DNA of 64,000 nt from Stieleria mannarensis. Lineage in GTDB: Bacteria > Planctomycetota > Planctomycetia > Pirellulales > Pirellulaceae. The notes beneath the pieces are model-generated. The model did not search any database and had not been told where the DNA came from. It saw only the letters and a list, made by a program, of their open reading frames with translations. The position numbers and the translations under genes are program-made. Location of the stretch: the NCBI RefSeq assembly GCF_014154935.1, contig NZ_JACEHH010000022.1, positions 1 through 64,000 on the forward strand. The letters are read 5' to 3'. Shown in pieces: positions 1-9,083 of this stretch (position 1 is the stretch's first letter; every line of letters starts with the position of its first letter).

Positions 1-78
1 AGCGGGAGAGAATCTAAATCGTTTTCCGATTTGTGCCGTCATACAATCGACGTGCCAGGTCACGCGGGGGGGAGGGGA

Positions 79-106
79 GCCGAAAGCCTTGGCGGCTTCC
101 GCTACG
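79..106. repeat. Dispersed repeat family C, single arm
   Basis: A 28-bp sequence containing ccgaaagccttggcggctt followed by ccgctac. The same arm recurs at 29432-29507 (reverse orientation, twice), 39590-39616 and 60876-60903. The copy at 39538-39616 shows the full form, in which this arm faces an imperfectly complementary arm to make a long hairpin. The rest of the first 135 bases shows no gene. Confidence 0.7.
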
Positions 107-135
107 GTTGAAGTGTGGTCGCCCAATTCACTCGG

Positions 136-3129
136 TCATAAATCTGCATTCACACGTTTGTTTCGGAACGCCGGACTGGTGACGATGTTTTCAATGGCAT
201 CTCGGATGCGAAATCCCTCGGCCGCAAGCGATTCATTCATCTCGGCGATCGCCGCCTCATCCGACAACTCTAACGAGCGTCCGAGGGCATAGGCGAGCAG
301 TTTGCGACAAAAATGGTCGACAAAGTCGGCTTGTCGGGCGCGGCGGATGTAATCCCGCAGCCCCTCGATCCCGTCCCCGTGACTGTCGTCGGGAAACTGG
401 ACGTGGCTATCCACTTGGCGTCCGCCCAGATCCGTTTCACGCCGCTCGCCGATCGGTCCATAGTGCTCGAACACCAATCCGAAGGAATCAATTTTGTCGT
501 GGCAGGCCGCACAGCTGGGATCGGCACGGTGTCGCTGGAGCGCCTCACGCAGCGTCAATTCGCCCAGCTTGGACTCGTCACTGGGCAGCTCCGGCACGGC
601 CGCCGGCGGGGCGGGGATGTGTTCGCCGAGGACGTGTTTGACCAACCAGTTGCCTCGTTGAACGGGACTGGTTCGCAGCCCCGGGGAATTCTTCGTCAGG
701 AACACCGCCATCGGCATCAATCCGCCACGGCCGAAACGATGCGCCCCGTCAACGCGTTTCCATCCATCGTCGGACCAGTCGCCGCTGGTGTTCAGCAACT
801 CAGCGGGGATCTGGTAGTGATCGGCCAACGAAGAATCGACGAAGGTGTAATCGGCGTACAACAGATCGAGTAGCGAACCGTCGCGTCGCACGATGTCGGA
901 AAACATCCGGATCGGTTCTTCATACATCGACTGACGCAGAGCGTCGGTGAACTGGGGAAAGCGATTGCGATCGACGCCGTTGTGTTGTTGGAACTGTCGA
1001 AAACTCAACCAGCTGCCGACAAATTCATTGATCATCCCCTGGGCGCGTCGGTCGCTGAGCATACGAGCGACCTGTGACTTCAACACGTCATCCTGATGCA
1101 GTCGCCCCGAACCGGCCAGATCCAACAGTTGCTGATCCGGCATGCTGGCCCACAAAAAATAGCTCAACCGACTGGCAAGTGCGTAGCCGCCGAGCGGCTG
1201 AATGTCCTGGTCGGTGTCATCTTCGACGCGCTCCAGCGGCAGATCCAATCGGTAACAGAAGTTGGGTGACATTAGGATCGCCACGACACATTCGCGGATC
1301 GCGTCCTCGTGATCGAGCCCGTCGACCTGACGCAGCTGTTGATAAAACGATCGAATGCTTTGCCGTTGTTCTTGCGATAGCGGACGGCGATAGGCGCGGC
1401 CGGCCAGTCGAACCACGGCGTCCAACTGCACGGACTGCGATTCCAGCTTCAATCGTTCCAACCGCCGAAACGTTTGTGACATGTCTTCGAAGTAGTACGC
1501 GATCGCCTCCAAGGCTTGCGGATTGCCGCCGACGCGTTCCGCTTTCGTCAAATACGCCTCGGCAAGCGCTCGGACTTTTTCCTCCGACGTGCTGTCCTTG
1601 TCTTCGGCGCGGAAGCGATCGAATTGAGAATCACGCATGAAGCGAGAATCGGTGCGGTCGAACCAAATGAATCCGGCGTACTGACGCATCGGTGCCGACG
1701 TCACAAAATCCAGCTCCAACCACAATCGATCCAACTCTTGCCGCTCGGCGTCGCTCAACACAAGTTCGTACAGCGGGTCGTCATCGCGGAAGTATCCCAT
1801 CTGGCTGTGAAAACCGGCGCTCAAGAAACGTCCCGTCCGCCCCTTTTCCTCTTTGGGGTCCAAGTAGACACGAGCCCGCTCGGAGACGACAAAGGTATCG
1901 GGGAAAACCGAGCAAAACCGCTCCATCGCTTGTTCAAAGTCACGTTGTTGAACCGTATCGCCGGGAACGGTCATCGCAGCGGCTTCGGGCGAATCCGCCG
2001 GCAACTTCAATGCCGCAATCACCTCGCCCAGTTCCGAGACTTCACCAACAAAACGCCTGCGGTTGGCCACGAATTGTCGGTTTTTCCACAGCACCAACGG
2101 CTGAGAGCCCTTGTGGACTTCGGGGGTCGTCAGGTTTTCGACTTTGGGAATCAATCGCTGACGCAGATTGATGATGAAGTCTTGCATCTGTCGGCACTGC
2201 GTTTGTGCTCGACGTACGGCATCCGCTTCCTCTGCCGAGGGCAGCTTGCGCCACACGATTCGCAGCGTCGCCAAAGGACCGATGTCGGCCGCTTGGTCGG
2301 ACGATTCATCGGCGTGGAGGACGTCCCACAGTGTTCGTAAGTAACGCGGGCTGAGCCCTTGTTGTGAAGCGAATGGTTCAAGTGAAACCGTCGGATCAAC
2401 CGCCGACGCATTCTGGTGTTGGAATTGCCAAAGGGCGAAAAAGAAATCGGCGTATTCCAAGCGTTGGCGGCGATAGAAGTCGATGATGCGATTGACACAG
2501 AACTTGTCGCGATCGGTTTCGGTGATCACCGGATGGGGCGCAAACTCGATGCCCGTCGGCGTCAGCACCAGATGTTGAGAAAGCTGTCGCGCCGCTTCCA
2601 GGTACTTTTTCAATAACGAAGGCGACATGGCCAGCGATTCGCCCGAGTTGTCGAACCCTTCTTGGTTGGCCGGGTCGATCGGGAATGACTTGGCCGGCTG
2701 CAGGTCGTGTCCCGTCAGGTCTCGAATCGTGTAATTGTATTCGGCGTTGCTCAATCGCCGTGCGAGCACGATTCCCGGATCACCGGCCCGCCGCTCGGCT
2801 TCGTTGCGACGCACCCTGGCGATCCACTCGATGACACCCTTGCGGGCTTCGGGCGTCGGATGCGTGTCTGCATCTTCCGGTGGCATGTCCCCCGCTTCCA
2901 GCCGGTCCATCACCACCATCCATTTTCGGAAATGCTCGATCACCGAGGTGACATCGCGATCCGAATCCAGGTCCAAATCGCCCTCGGCCGTCTCGGCATT
3001 GTGACAGGCCACGCAGTGGGTCTGGACAAACGGGCGGATCGTGCTGGCAAATGCCTGATCCAGATCCTCAGCCCCCGAAACGACCGACGCCGAACAGGCC
3101 AACAACAGGACAAAAAACAAAGATCGCAT
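136..3129 (-). CDS. DUF1592 family Planctomycete-type cytochrome c protein
   Basis: A 997-residue secreted protein with a signal peptide (MRSLFFVLLLACSASVVSG). The N-terminal Planctomycete cytochrome c domain carries a heme site CVACH near residue 40. A DUF1587-type block follows (LSNAEYNYTIRDLTG, about residue 125). DUF1595/DUF1592/DUF1588-type regions occupy roughly residues 560-880. A DUF1585-type end contains a second heme motif, CAACH, near residue 890. This order is the standard one for the family. Such proteins are thought to be periplasmic electron-transfer or oxidoreductase proteins of polysaccharide-degrading planctomycetes, but the reaction is unknown. No partner DUF1552 gene follows inside the window, although it could lie beyond the left edge. 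Confidence 0.93.
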   Translation of the reverse strand: MRSLFFVLLLACSASVVSGAEDLDQAFASTIRPFVQTHCVACHNAETAEGDLDLDSDRDVTSVIEHFRKWMVVMDRLEAGDMPPEDADTHPTPEARKGVIEWIARVRRNEAERRAGDPGIVLARRLSNAEYNYTIRDLTGHDLQPAKSFPIDPANQEGFDNSGESLAMSPSLLKKYLEAARQLSQHLVLTPTGIEFAPHPVITETDRDKFCVNRIIDFYRRQRLEYADFFFALWQFQHQNASAVDPTVSLEPFASQQGLSPRYLRTLWDVLHADESSDQAADIGPLATLRIVWRKLPSAEEADAVRRAQTQCRQMQDFIINLRQRLIPKVENLTTPEVHKGSQPLVLWKNRQFVANRRRFVGEVSELGEVIAALKLPADSPEAAAMTVPGDTVQQRDFEQAMERFCSVFPDTFVVSERARVYLDPKEEKGRTGRFLSAGFHSQMGYFRDDDPLYELVLSDAERQELDRLWLELDFVTSAPMRQYAGFIWFDRTDSRFMRDSQFDRFRAEDKDSTSEEKVRALAEAYLTKAERVGGNPQALEAIAYYFEDMSQTFRRLERLKLESQSVQLDAVVRLAGRAYRRPLSQEQRQSIRSFYQQLRQVDGLDHEDAIRECVVAILMSPNFCYRLDLPLERVEDDTDQDIQPLGGYALASRLSYFLWASMPDQQLLDLAGSGRLHQDDVLKSQVARMLSDRRAQGMINEFVGSWLSFRQFQQHNGVDRNRFPQFTDALRQSMYEEPIRMFSDIVRRDGSLLDLLYADYTFVDSSLADHYQIPAELLNTSGDWSDDGWKRVDGAHRFGRGGLMPMAVFLTKNSPGLRTSPVQRGNWLVKHVLGEHIPAPPAAVPELPSDESKLGELTLREALQRHRADPSCAACHDKIDSFGLVFEHYGPIGERRETDLGGRQVDSHVQFPDDSHGDGIEGLRDYIRRARQADFVDHFCRKLLAYALGRSLELSDEAAIAEMNESLAAEGFRIRDAIENIVTSPAFRNKRVNADL

Positions 3130-3151
3130 CGGTCGGCGAGACTATGGCAGG

Positions 3152-3190
3152 CAGGTGGGGCTAGTGCAGGTGGGGCTAGTGCAGGCGGGA
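3152..3190. repeat. Short direct repeat (tggggctagtgcagg)
   Basis: Two to three copies of a roughly 15-bp unit (aggtggggctagtgc) in tandem just upstream of the DUF1592 gene. It lies in the divergent intergenic region, about 25 bp before the DUF1592 start. No function is evident. Confidence 0.6.
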
Positions 3191-3340
3191 GCAACCAGGG
3201 GATCGCGGGTGGGGCAAACCGACCGTTTGGGTCGTGCGAGATTGATCCTCTGGTGACGTCTCCATCTTAACCCTATCAGCGCTCGTTCGGGATCCAGACT
3301 TTCAGCCGATCGGGAAGATTCTGGAAAACACTCCCTCCGT

Positions 3341-3740
3341 CGCTGTTCCGCAGCGAGCGTGTGCGGCTAAAGCCTGGACACCAGCGCATGTTGGTGTTTA
3401 GCCTTTAGGCGATTCCCCGTCGCTGCTTCGCAGCGAGCATGTGCGGCTAAAGCCTGGACACCAGCGCGTGTTGGTGTTTAGCCTTCAGGCGATTCCCCGT
3501 CGCTGCTTCGCAGCGAGCGAGTGCGGCTAAAGCCTGGACACCAGCGCATGTTGGTGTTTAGCCTTCAGGCGATTCCCTGTCGCTGCTTCGCAGCGAGCGT
3601 GTGCGGCTAAAGCCTGGACACCAGCGCATGTTGGTGTTTAGCCTTCAGGCGATTCCCTGTCGCTGCTTCGCAGCGAGCGTGTGCGGCTAAAGCCTGGACA
3701 CCATCGCACGTTGGTGTTTAGCCTTTAGGCGATTCCCCCC
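3341..3740. repeat. Five-unit 80-bp tandem palindromic array
   Basis: Five head-to-tail units of exactly 80 bp start at 3341, 3421, 3501, 3581 and 3661, with only a few substitutions between them. Each unit contains three inverted repeats: cgctgc-ttc-gcagcg; a larger one in which ggctaa...acacca faces tggtgtttagcc; and gcct-tc-aggc. There are no spacers, so this is not a CRISPR array. The whole 3130-3905 intergenic stretch holds no credible gene. It lies between the divergently oriented DUF1592 gene and the KDPG aldolase gene. Confidence 0.95.
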
Positions 3741-3905
3741 CGTGGCTGCGGAGCAGCATTCCCTGACTCGATGTTCCCTGACTCGCCGCACTCACCGTGC
3801 CCTCGTGATTGTCACTATACTCCGATCCGCGGTTTTGCCAGGTTGCTTCGCAACCGCATCGTGTGGCATCTTCTGAACCAATGCAAGCTTGGAGAACGCT
3901 GATTG

Positions 3906-4556
3906 ATGGTTGAGTTCCCGAACGAGATTCTGCATCGACTGAAAACGACCGGCGTCGTCGCCGGGTTCTCGGTCGAAAACGTGGAGCACGCCGTTCCGTT
4001 GGCCAAGGCGTTGATCGCCGGTGGGATCACGGCGATCGAATTGACGCTTCGCACGCCGGCGGCGATGGCCGGGCTGATCGAAATCTGTCGCCAAGTTCCC
4101 GAAATGCTGGTCGGCGTCGGCACCATCCTGACTCCGGCGTCGGTCCGCGAAGTCAAAGCCGCGGGCGCAGATTTCGGTGTCGCTCCCGGGATGAACCCGC
4201 GTGTGGTCCGGGCCGCCCAAGACATCGCGCTGCCGTTTGCACCGGGGATCGCGACCCCATCGGACTTGGAAGCCGCGATCGAATTGGGCTGTCGCTTCGT
4301 CAAGTTCTTTCCGGCCGAAGCGATGGGAGGCGTCCGCTACCTGCGCAGCATGTCGGCCCCTTACAAACATCTGGGCATCGAGTATTTTCCGCTCGGCGGT
4401 TTGAACGCCGACAACATGTCAGACTATCTGGCCGAGCCCAATGTCGCCGCGATCGGCGGCTCGTGGATCGTCAAACAGGAACTGGTCGAGCGCGAGGACT
4501 GGGACGGGATCAGCGCCCGCGCGGCCGAAGTGATCGAGAAACTACAGCAGGATTGA
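3906..4556 (+). CDS. eda: 2-dehydro-3-deoxyphosphogluconate (KDPG) aldolase
   Basis: A 216-residue class I aldolase of the KDPG/KHG family, the usual length for the family. It would cleave KDPG to pyruvate and glyceraldehyde-3-phosphate in the cytoplasm. Visible marks are the N-terminal strand pattern (AGFSVENVEHAVPLAKAL), the catalytic-Glu region GITAIELTLRTPAA, the phosphate-binding VGVGTIL, and CRFVKFFPAEA, whose Lys is the Schiff-base residue. The ATG at 3906 directly follows an in-frame TTG at 3903. The sugar kinase begins four bases after the stop, so the two form an operon for the last steps of 2-keto-3-deoxygluconate catabolism, the common end point of uronic-acid breakdown. Confidence 0.95.
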   Translation: MVEFPNEILHRLKTTGVVAGFSVENVEHAVPLAKALIAGGITAIELTLRTPAAMAGLIEICRQVPEMLVGVGTILTPASVREVKAAGADFGVAPGMNPRVVRAAQDIALPFAPGIATPSDLEAAIELGCRFVKFFPAEAMGGVRYLRSMSAPYKHLGIEYFPLGGLNADNMSDYLAEPNVAAIGGSWIVKQELVEREDWDGISARAAEVIEKLQQD

Positions 4557-4560
4557 GACT

Positions 4561-5652
4561 ATGAATCAGGTCGTTGTGACGTTCGGAGAAATCATGGGGC
4601 GGTTGGCGGCGCCGGACCACTTGCGGCTGCGACAGACGCGGCAACTGGACGTCACCTACGCCGGCGCCGAAGCCAGTGTCGCCGAATCGGTCAGCAATTT
4701 GGGCGGTGTGGCACGCTACGTCACGGCGCTGCCCAAACACGCGTTGGCCGACGCGACGATCGATTCGATCCGTGCCCTTGGTGTCGATGTCCGGCATGTG
4801 CTGCGAACCGACGAAGGCCGACTGGGGCTTTATTTTTTGGAAACCGGTGCCAACCAACGCCCCAGCAACGTGATCTATGACCGCGCCGATTCGGCGATCG
4901 CGATCACGTCGGCCGATCGTTATGACTGGGACGCGATCTTCCAAGACGCCGGCTGGTTGCACCTGACCGGGATCACGCCGGCGCTGTCGGCCAATGCCGC
5001 CGAAGCGACGCTGATTGCCGCGCAAAAGGCGAAAGCCGTCGGCGCGACGGTTTCCATCGATTTGAACTTTCGCAAAAAACTTTGGCGTTGGGACTCCGGA
5101 AAAGCGCCGCGTGATTTAGCCGAAGCGACCATGCGAAAAATTCTGCCCCACGTCGATGTGGTGATCGCCAACGAAGAAGATTGTCACGACGTGCTGGGCA
5201 TCCGCGCCGGACAGACCGATGTTCATGCCGGGGCATTGGACACGTCGCGTTATCCCGACGCGGCGCGGCAGGTCGTCAGCCAGTTTGCCAATGTTTCGAA
5301 AGTCGCGATCACACTCCGCGAAAGTCTGTCGGCGACGCACAACAATTGGGGGGCGATGCTACTGGATGCCGCGTCGGACCAAGTCTCGTTTGCACCGCTG
5401 GATGCGGAGGGGAATTACCGGGCGTACGAAATCAAAAACATCGTCGACCGCGTCGGCGGCGGAGACTCCTTCGCCGCCGGATTGATCTTTGCGTTGACGA
5501 CGCCCGAGCTGAACCGGCCGGAGACGGCGCTGCGGTTTGCCGTCGCCGCGTCCTGTTTGAAACATTCCATCAAAGGCGATTTCAACTTTTCCACGAGGAG
5601 CGAGATCGAAGCGCTGATGGGCGGCGCCGCCTCCGGACGCGTCGTCCGCTGA
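4561..5652 (+). CDS. kdgK: PfkB-family sugar kinase, probable 2-keto-3-deoxygluconate kinase
   Basis: A 363-residue ribokinase/PfkB-fold kinase. The N-terminus (VVTFGEIMGRLAAP) and the substrate-lid region with YAGAEASVAESVSNLGG are typical of KDG kinases. SIDLNFRKKLW lies mid-protein, and the C-terminal anion-hole and catalytic-base motif is DRVGGGDSFAAGL. It is coupled to the KDPG aldolase gene (4-bp spacer), which supports KDG as substrate: the product KDPG feeds straight into the aldolase. Substrate assignment is by context. A related PfkB sugar kinase specificity such as fructokinase is possible but less likely. Confidence 0.9.
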   Translation: MNQVVVTFGEIMGRLAAPDHLRLRQTRQLDVTYAGAEASVAESVSNLGGVARYVTALPKHALADATIDSIRALGVDVRHVLRTDEGRLGLYFLETGANQRPSNVIYDRADSAIAITSADRYDWDAIFQDAGWLHLTGITPALSANAAEATLIAAQKAKAVGATVSIDLNFRKKLWRWDSGKAPRDLAEATMRKILPHVDVVIANEEDCHDVLGIRAGQTDVHAGALDTSRYPDAARQVVSQFANVSKVAITLRESLSATHNNWGAMLLDAASDQVSFAPLDAEGNYRAYEIKNIVDRVGGGDSFAAGLIFALTTPELNRPETALRFAVAASCLKHSIKGDFNFSTRSEIEALMGGAASGRVVR

Positions 5653-5742
5653 CCGCCCGGAACCCCACGACCCTCTCCATCACCTCGCCGCCTTGGGAAC
5701 GTCAAATGCGAAGAGGAGGGGGCAAAACGATCCGAGAGAAAC

Positions 5743-5768
5743 GCCAGCGGGAAGCGTAAGCGAGCGGC
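5743..5768. repeat. Dispersed repeat family H (reverse copy)
   Basis: Contains ccagcgggaagcg and taagcgagcggc. The reverse complement recurs at 32889-32918 and 57043-57072, next to the 3' ends of two other genes. All three copies lie between gene 3' ends or directly downstream of a stop codon, as expected of a repeat that also serves transcript ends. The 5653-5905 spacer otherwise holds only a short direct repeat (ggcagaatgat, about 5804-5831). Confidence 0.6.
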
Positions 5769-5905
5769 TCGTGCGGGAACGGACGCGCGGTCAGTAGAGG
5801 CAGAATGATTCGGGGCAGAATGATGGGACACAGTCGTTGATGGAGCAAACGCAGCGAGCGGGACAGCGTCACGTTGCACAGTGACGATGGTGAATCGCGT
5901 TGCGG

Positions 5906-7345
5906 TCAAAAATCACGAAACGGGCCGCGCGGCTCGGCGGCATCCATTTGCGATTGCCACTGGTCAAACCGCTGCTGCATGTCGCGGGCGACTTCGGGTA
6001 AGCGTCCGGACAGGTCGGTCGATTCGCCGATGTCGGTTTGCAAGTCGAACAGTTGACCGGGTTGGTCATCCAGTTGAACCCATTTCCAGTTTTCGACCCG
6101 TGCGGCGCGGTGGCCGCGTCGCCGCCAAAACATTTCCGTTCGCGGTGAGTCCTGATTCTCGCGCAGCGTCGGCCACCAATTGTGTCCATCCAAGTGGACT
6201 CCGGCAGGCGTCGACGCCCCCGCGGCTGCGGCAAGACTTGGCAACAGTTCCAGCGAGGTCAAGAACTGGTCGTTGGTCGCGCCCGCGGGAATGCCGCCCT
6301 GGGGCCAGCGGACCAGACAGGGAACGCGCAGCCCGCCTTCCCACATCGTTGCTTTCCTGCCCCGCAGCGGCGTGTTGTCCGCGCCACCGCTGCCCCCGTT
6401 GTCGCTAAAGAAGATCACGATCGTGTTGTCGAGACACTGCTTTTGTTTTAGCCGCTCCAGCATCTTGCCGATCGACGCGTCCATGCACGTCACCGCCGCA
6501 CGGTAATCGCGCCGGCGAGCTTCTGGCGTCGTCACCGTCGCCTTGGAGGCGTAACGATGTTTTTCGGTCGTGCGATACTCGACGTCGACTTTGGGGTACA
6601 TCGCTTTAAATTCATCCGGTGCCTGGACCGAACTGCGGATCGCGGGATCCAGCGATGACGAATTGTGCGGGGCGTTGAAGGGAACGTAGAGAAAGAACGG
6701 CGCTTTGCCGGCCCACTGATCGAGAAACCGCAACGCTTCACGCTCAAACAAGTAGGTGCAATAGGTCCCCTTGTCCTCAACCGTCGGCGACTCGTTGCGG
6801 TACATGCTGGGCACCCCGTAACGCTCGTGCGTGTAGTAGTCGATCCCGGTGTTGACGAAGCCATAGAAGTCATCGAAGCCGCGCGAGGCCGGCAGGAAAC
6901 GTTTCAAACTGCCCAAATCCCACTTGCCGTAGATCGCGGTCTTGTAGCCCGATTGCTTCATCACGTCGGCGATCGTGACCTCGCGCACGTCCATCCCGCC
7001 GATGCGTTCGAACGTGACCGCGTATTCTTCCGCCTTGTAGCGATATCCGTAGTCGGGGGCTTCGTTTCGGATCATGTCATAGATCCCATTCCGCTGCGGA
7101 TAACGACCGGTCAGCAAGCCGGATCGGGACGGGGTGCACGCCGGCCAGGTGACATAGAAATTCGTCAACCGAGTCCCCTCCTCTGCGATCCGATCCAGAT
7201 TGGGTGTGAGGATGCCATTGCCGAGCAAACCCAGATCGTTGTAGCCCTGGTCATCGGAGACGATCAGCAAGACGTTCGGACGTGCCGCGGCCGAAAGGTT
7301 GCACAACAGAAAGCCGAGCAGGAGAGTGAATGAGAGACGATACAT
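5906..7345 (-). CDS. Secreted sulfatase
   Basis: A 479-residue arylsulfatase-family enzyme with a signal peptide (MYRLSFTLLLGFLLCNLSAAA). The metal-binding start is RPNVLLIVSDDQG. The formylglycine signature CTPSR sits near residue 70, in ACTPSRSGLLTGRYPQR, so activity needs a formylglycine-generating enzyme. The second signature region is YKTAIYGKWDLG. Other active-site regions are PFFLYVPFNAPH and IVIFFSDNGG, the latter carrying metal-ligand residues. It would hydrolyse a sulfate ester, probably on an algal polysaccharide, outside the cytoplasm; the sugar cannot be read from sequence. It stands alone, on the opposite strand to eda-kdgK. Confidence 0.93.
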   Translation of the reverse strand: MYRLSFTLLLGFLLCNLSAAARPNVLLIVSDDQGYNDLGLLGNGILTPNLDRIAEEGTRLTNFYVTWPACTPSRSGLLTGRYPQRNGIYDMIRNEAPDYGYRYKAEEYAVTFERIGGMDVREVTIADVMKQSGYKTAIYGKWDLGSLKRFLPASRGFDDFYGFVNTGIDYYTHERYGVPSMYRNESPTVEDKGTYCTYLFEREALRFLDQWAGKAPFFLYVPFNAPHNSSSLDPAIRSSVQAPDEFKAMYPKVDVEYRTTEKHRYASKATVTTPEARRRDYRAAVTCMDASIGKMLERLKQKQCLDNTIVIFFSDNGGSGGADNTPLRGRKATMWEGGLRVPCLVRWPQGGIPAGATNDQFLTSLELLPSLAAAAGASTPAGVHLDGHNWWPTLRENQDSPRTEMFWRRRGHRAARVENWKWVQLDDQPGQLFDLQTDIGESTDLSGRLPEVARDMQQRFDQWQSQMDAAEPRGPFRDF

Positions 7346-7515
7346 CGTGCCGTGGTGGTGGGGGGATGATGGAGGGAGCGGAGCTACGTGGATGGGCGAC
7401 GTTCACGTGACCGTGAACAACCCGCGGCGTGCGAGGACGATTCTACCGTCGGCGACGATTGATTTTGGGGGGCGTGGAGAGCAATTGTCACAATCGGCCG
7501 CCGTTTCGCTGAACT

Positions 7516-7592
7516 GTCGCCGTCCTCTCCGAGGTCGGCGCGGAGCAAAGCTTCGCTTTTTCGCGCACGCCGAGTTCGGAGAACACGGCGAC
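7516..7592. repeat. Dispersed palindromic repeat family B, copy 1
   Basis: A 77-bp imperfect palindrome. The outer arms begin gtcgccgtcctctccgagg and end gttcggagaacacggcgac, and the centre is a small hairpin, caaagcttcgctttt. Further copies lie at 16677-16749, 16779-16852 and 39658-39734. Outer arms match at about 20 of 24 positions. The rest of the 7346-7637 spacer has no gene. Confidence 0.85.
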
Positions 7593-7637
7593 GCTCGCAA
7601 CTCATCGGCAACCGGAAAATCGAATTGTGGTCAACGA

Positions 7638-9083
7638 CTACGCTAGCACGTCCTGGATCACGTGGCCGTGGACATCGGTCAAACGACGCTCGATGCCGTT
7701 GTGGTAATAGGTCAACCGCGTGTGGTCGATGCCCAGCAAGTGCATTGCGGTGGCGTGTAAATCATAACTGTACGTCGGTGATTCGATTGCCTTGAAACCG
7801 AGTTCATCGGTCGCCCCGAAGCCGACGCCGCCCTTGATACCGCCCCCGGCCATCCATGCCGTGAAGGCACCGGCGTTGTGATCGCGTCCGAACCCTTTTC
7901 CTTGGGACGCCGGTTGACGCCCGAATTCGGTCGTACAAATCACCAGCGTTTCGTCGAGCATGCCTTGCTGTTTCAAATCTTTTAATAGCGCCGACGCGCC
8001 GCCATCGAGCACCGCGCCCCAATAGCCGTGATCGCGCGGCAAGTCTTCGTGGCTGTCCCAATTGGGACGAATCTTTTTTGCCGTCGTGTTTTCCGCCCCG
8101 CAGTAAATCTGCACAAACCGCACGCCGCGTTGGACCAGACGTCGCGCCAGCAAGCATTGCTTGCCGAACGGGCCGACGTCCGGATGTTCGGTTTGATAAA
8201 GCTCTTGAATCGATTGCGTCTCCTGGCTCAAATCCGTGGCTTCGGGAGCGCTCAATTGCAACCGCGCCGCCATCTCATAGGCTTTGATCCGCGCTTCAAG
8301 CTCCGTGTTGGCGGGTCTTGTCTCTCGATGCAGCTGATTGAGCTGTTGCAGAAAATTCAACCCCGCGCGATCGGACCGCGGCGTCACTTCGGTGAATCCT
8401 CGCGGCGGAAACAGATCGGCGATGGGGTGGCGCGGGTCGGTCGTGTCCAGCGTCGTGGCCTGGTACTGGGCCGGCAGGAACCCGGCGCCCCAGTTGATGA
8501 TTCCGCCGGGCGGCAAGCCGCGCGGATCGGGCAACACCACAAACGCGGGCAAATCGTCGGCTTCGCTGCCCAGTCCATAGGTCACCCAGGATCCCATGCT
8601 GGGAAAACCCGGCAGCGTGAATCCCGTATTCATCATGAAACACCCCGGCCCATGCAGCGCCGTTTTGCTGTGCATCGAGTACAGGAAGGCCATGTCGTCG
8701 ATACAGGTCGCCAATCGCGGAAACAGATCACTGATCCACAGACCGGATTGGCCGTGGCGGCGGAATTTCCAGTGGCTGCCGCGACAGTTGCCCGGTTTGG
8801 ACGCGAAGAACTGCAAGGTCCCGTCGGAGTCGAAGGGGGTTCCATCGCGACGCGCCAGTTCCGGCTTGTAGTCAAACGTATCGACTTGACTCATCCCGCC
8901 GGGACAAAAGATCTGGATGACACGTTTCGCTTTTGCCGCATGATGCAACCCGGCATGGCTTTCGCCGGCAAGCATCGCAGAGAGCGCCAACGATCCGATT
9001 CCGCCGGCGGCCGATCGCAGGAATTCACGTCGCGATCCATGCGCGGCAACGGGGATGCGGTGACGAGAATCGTTAATCGACAT
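7638..9083 (-). CDS. DUF1501 domain protein (Tat-exported)
   Basis: A 481-residue DUF1501 protein with a twin-arginine signal (SRREFLRSAAGGIGSLALSAML). The DUF1501 family is related to the alkaline-phosphatase/sulfatase fold and typically follows DUF1549/DUF1553 cytochrome genes in planctomycetes, as here. Motifs seen include IQIFCPGGMSQVDTFDYKP, the GPGCFMMNTGF region and TTEFGRQPASQGKGFGRDHN near the C-terminus. The ATG at 9083 is chosen; an in-frame TTG lies at 9089. The start overlaps the upstream gene's stop by 11 bp, so the two are probably translationally coupled. The biochemical role is unknown. The usual inference is a periplasmic partner of the cytochrome. Confidence 0.93.
   Translation of the reverse strand: MSINDSRHRIPVAAHGSRREFLRSAAGGIGSLALSAMLAGESHAGLHHAAKAKRVIQIFCPGGMSQVDTFDYKPELARRDGTPFDSDGTLQFFASKPGNCRGSHWKFRRHGQSGLWISDLFPRLATCIDDMAFLYSMHSKTALHGPGCFMMNTGFTLPGFPSMGSWVTYGLGSEADDLPAFVVLPDPRGLPPGGIINWGAGFLPAQYQATTLDTTDPRHPIADLFPPRGFTEVTPRSDRAGLNFLQQLNQLHRETRPANTELEARIKAYEMAARLQLSAPEATDLSQETQSIQELYQTEHPDVGPFGKQCLLARRLVQRGVRFVQIYCGAENTTAKKIRPNWDSHEDLPRDHGYWGAVLDGGASALLKDLKQQGMLDETLVICTTEFGRQPASQGKGFGRDHNAGAFTAWMAGGGIKGGVGFGATDELGFKAIESPTYSYDLHATAMHLLGIDHTRLTYYHNGIERRLTDVHGHVIQDVLA

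Noticed and set aside
3341-3740. CRISPR-like array
   Set aside because: Units are contiguous with no variable spacers, and no cas genes are in the window.
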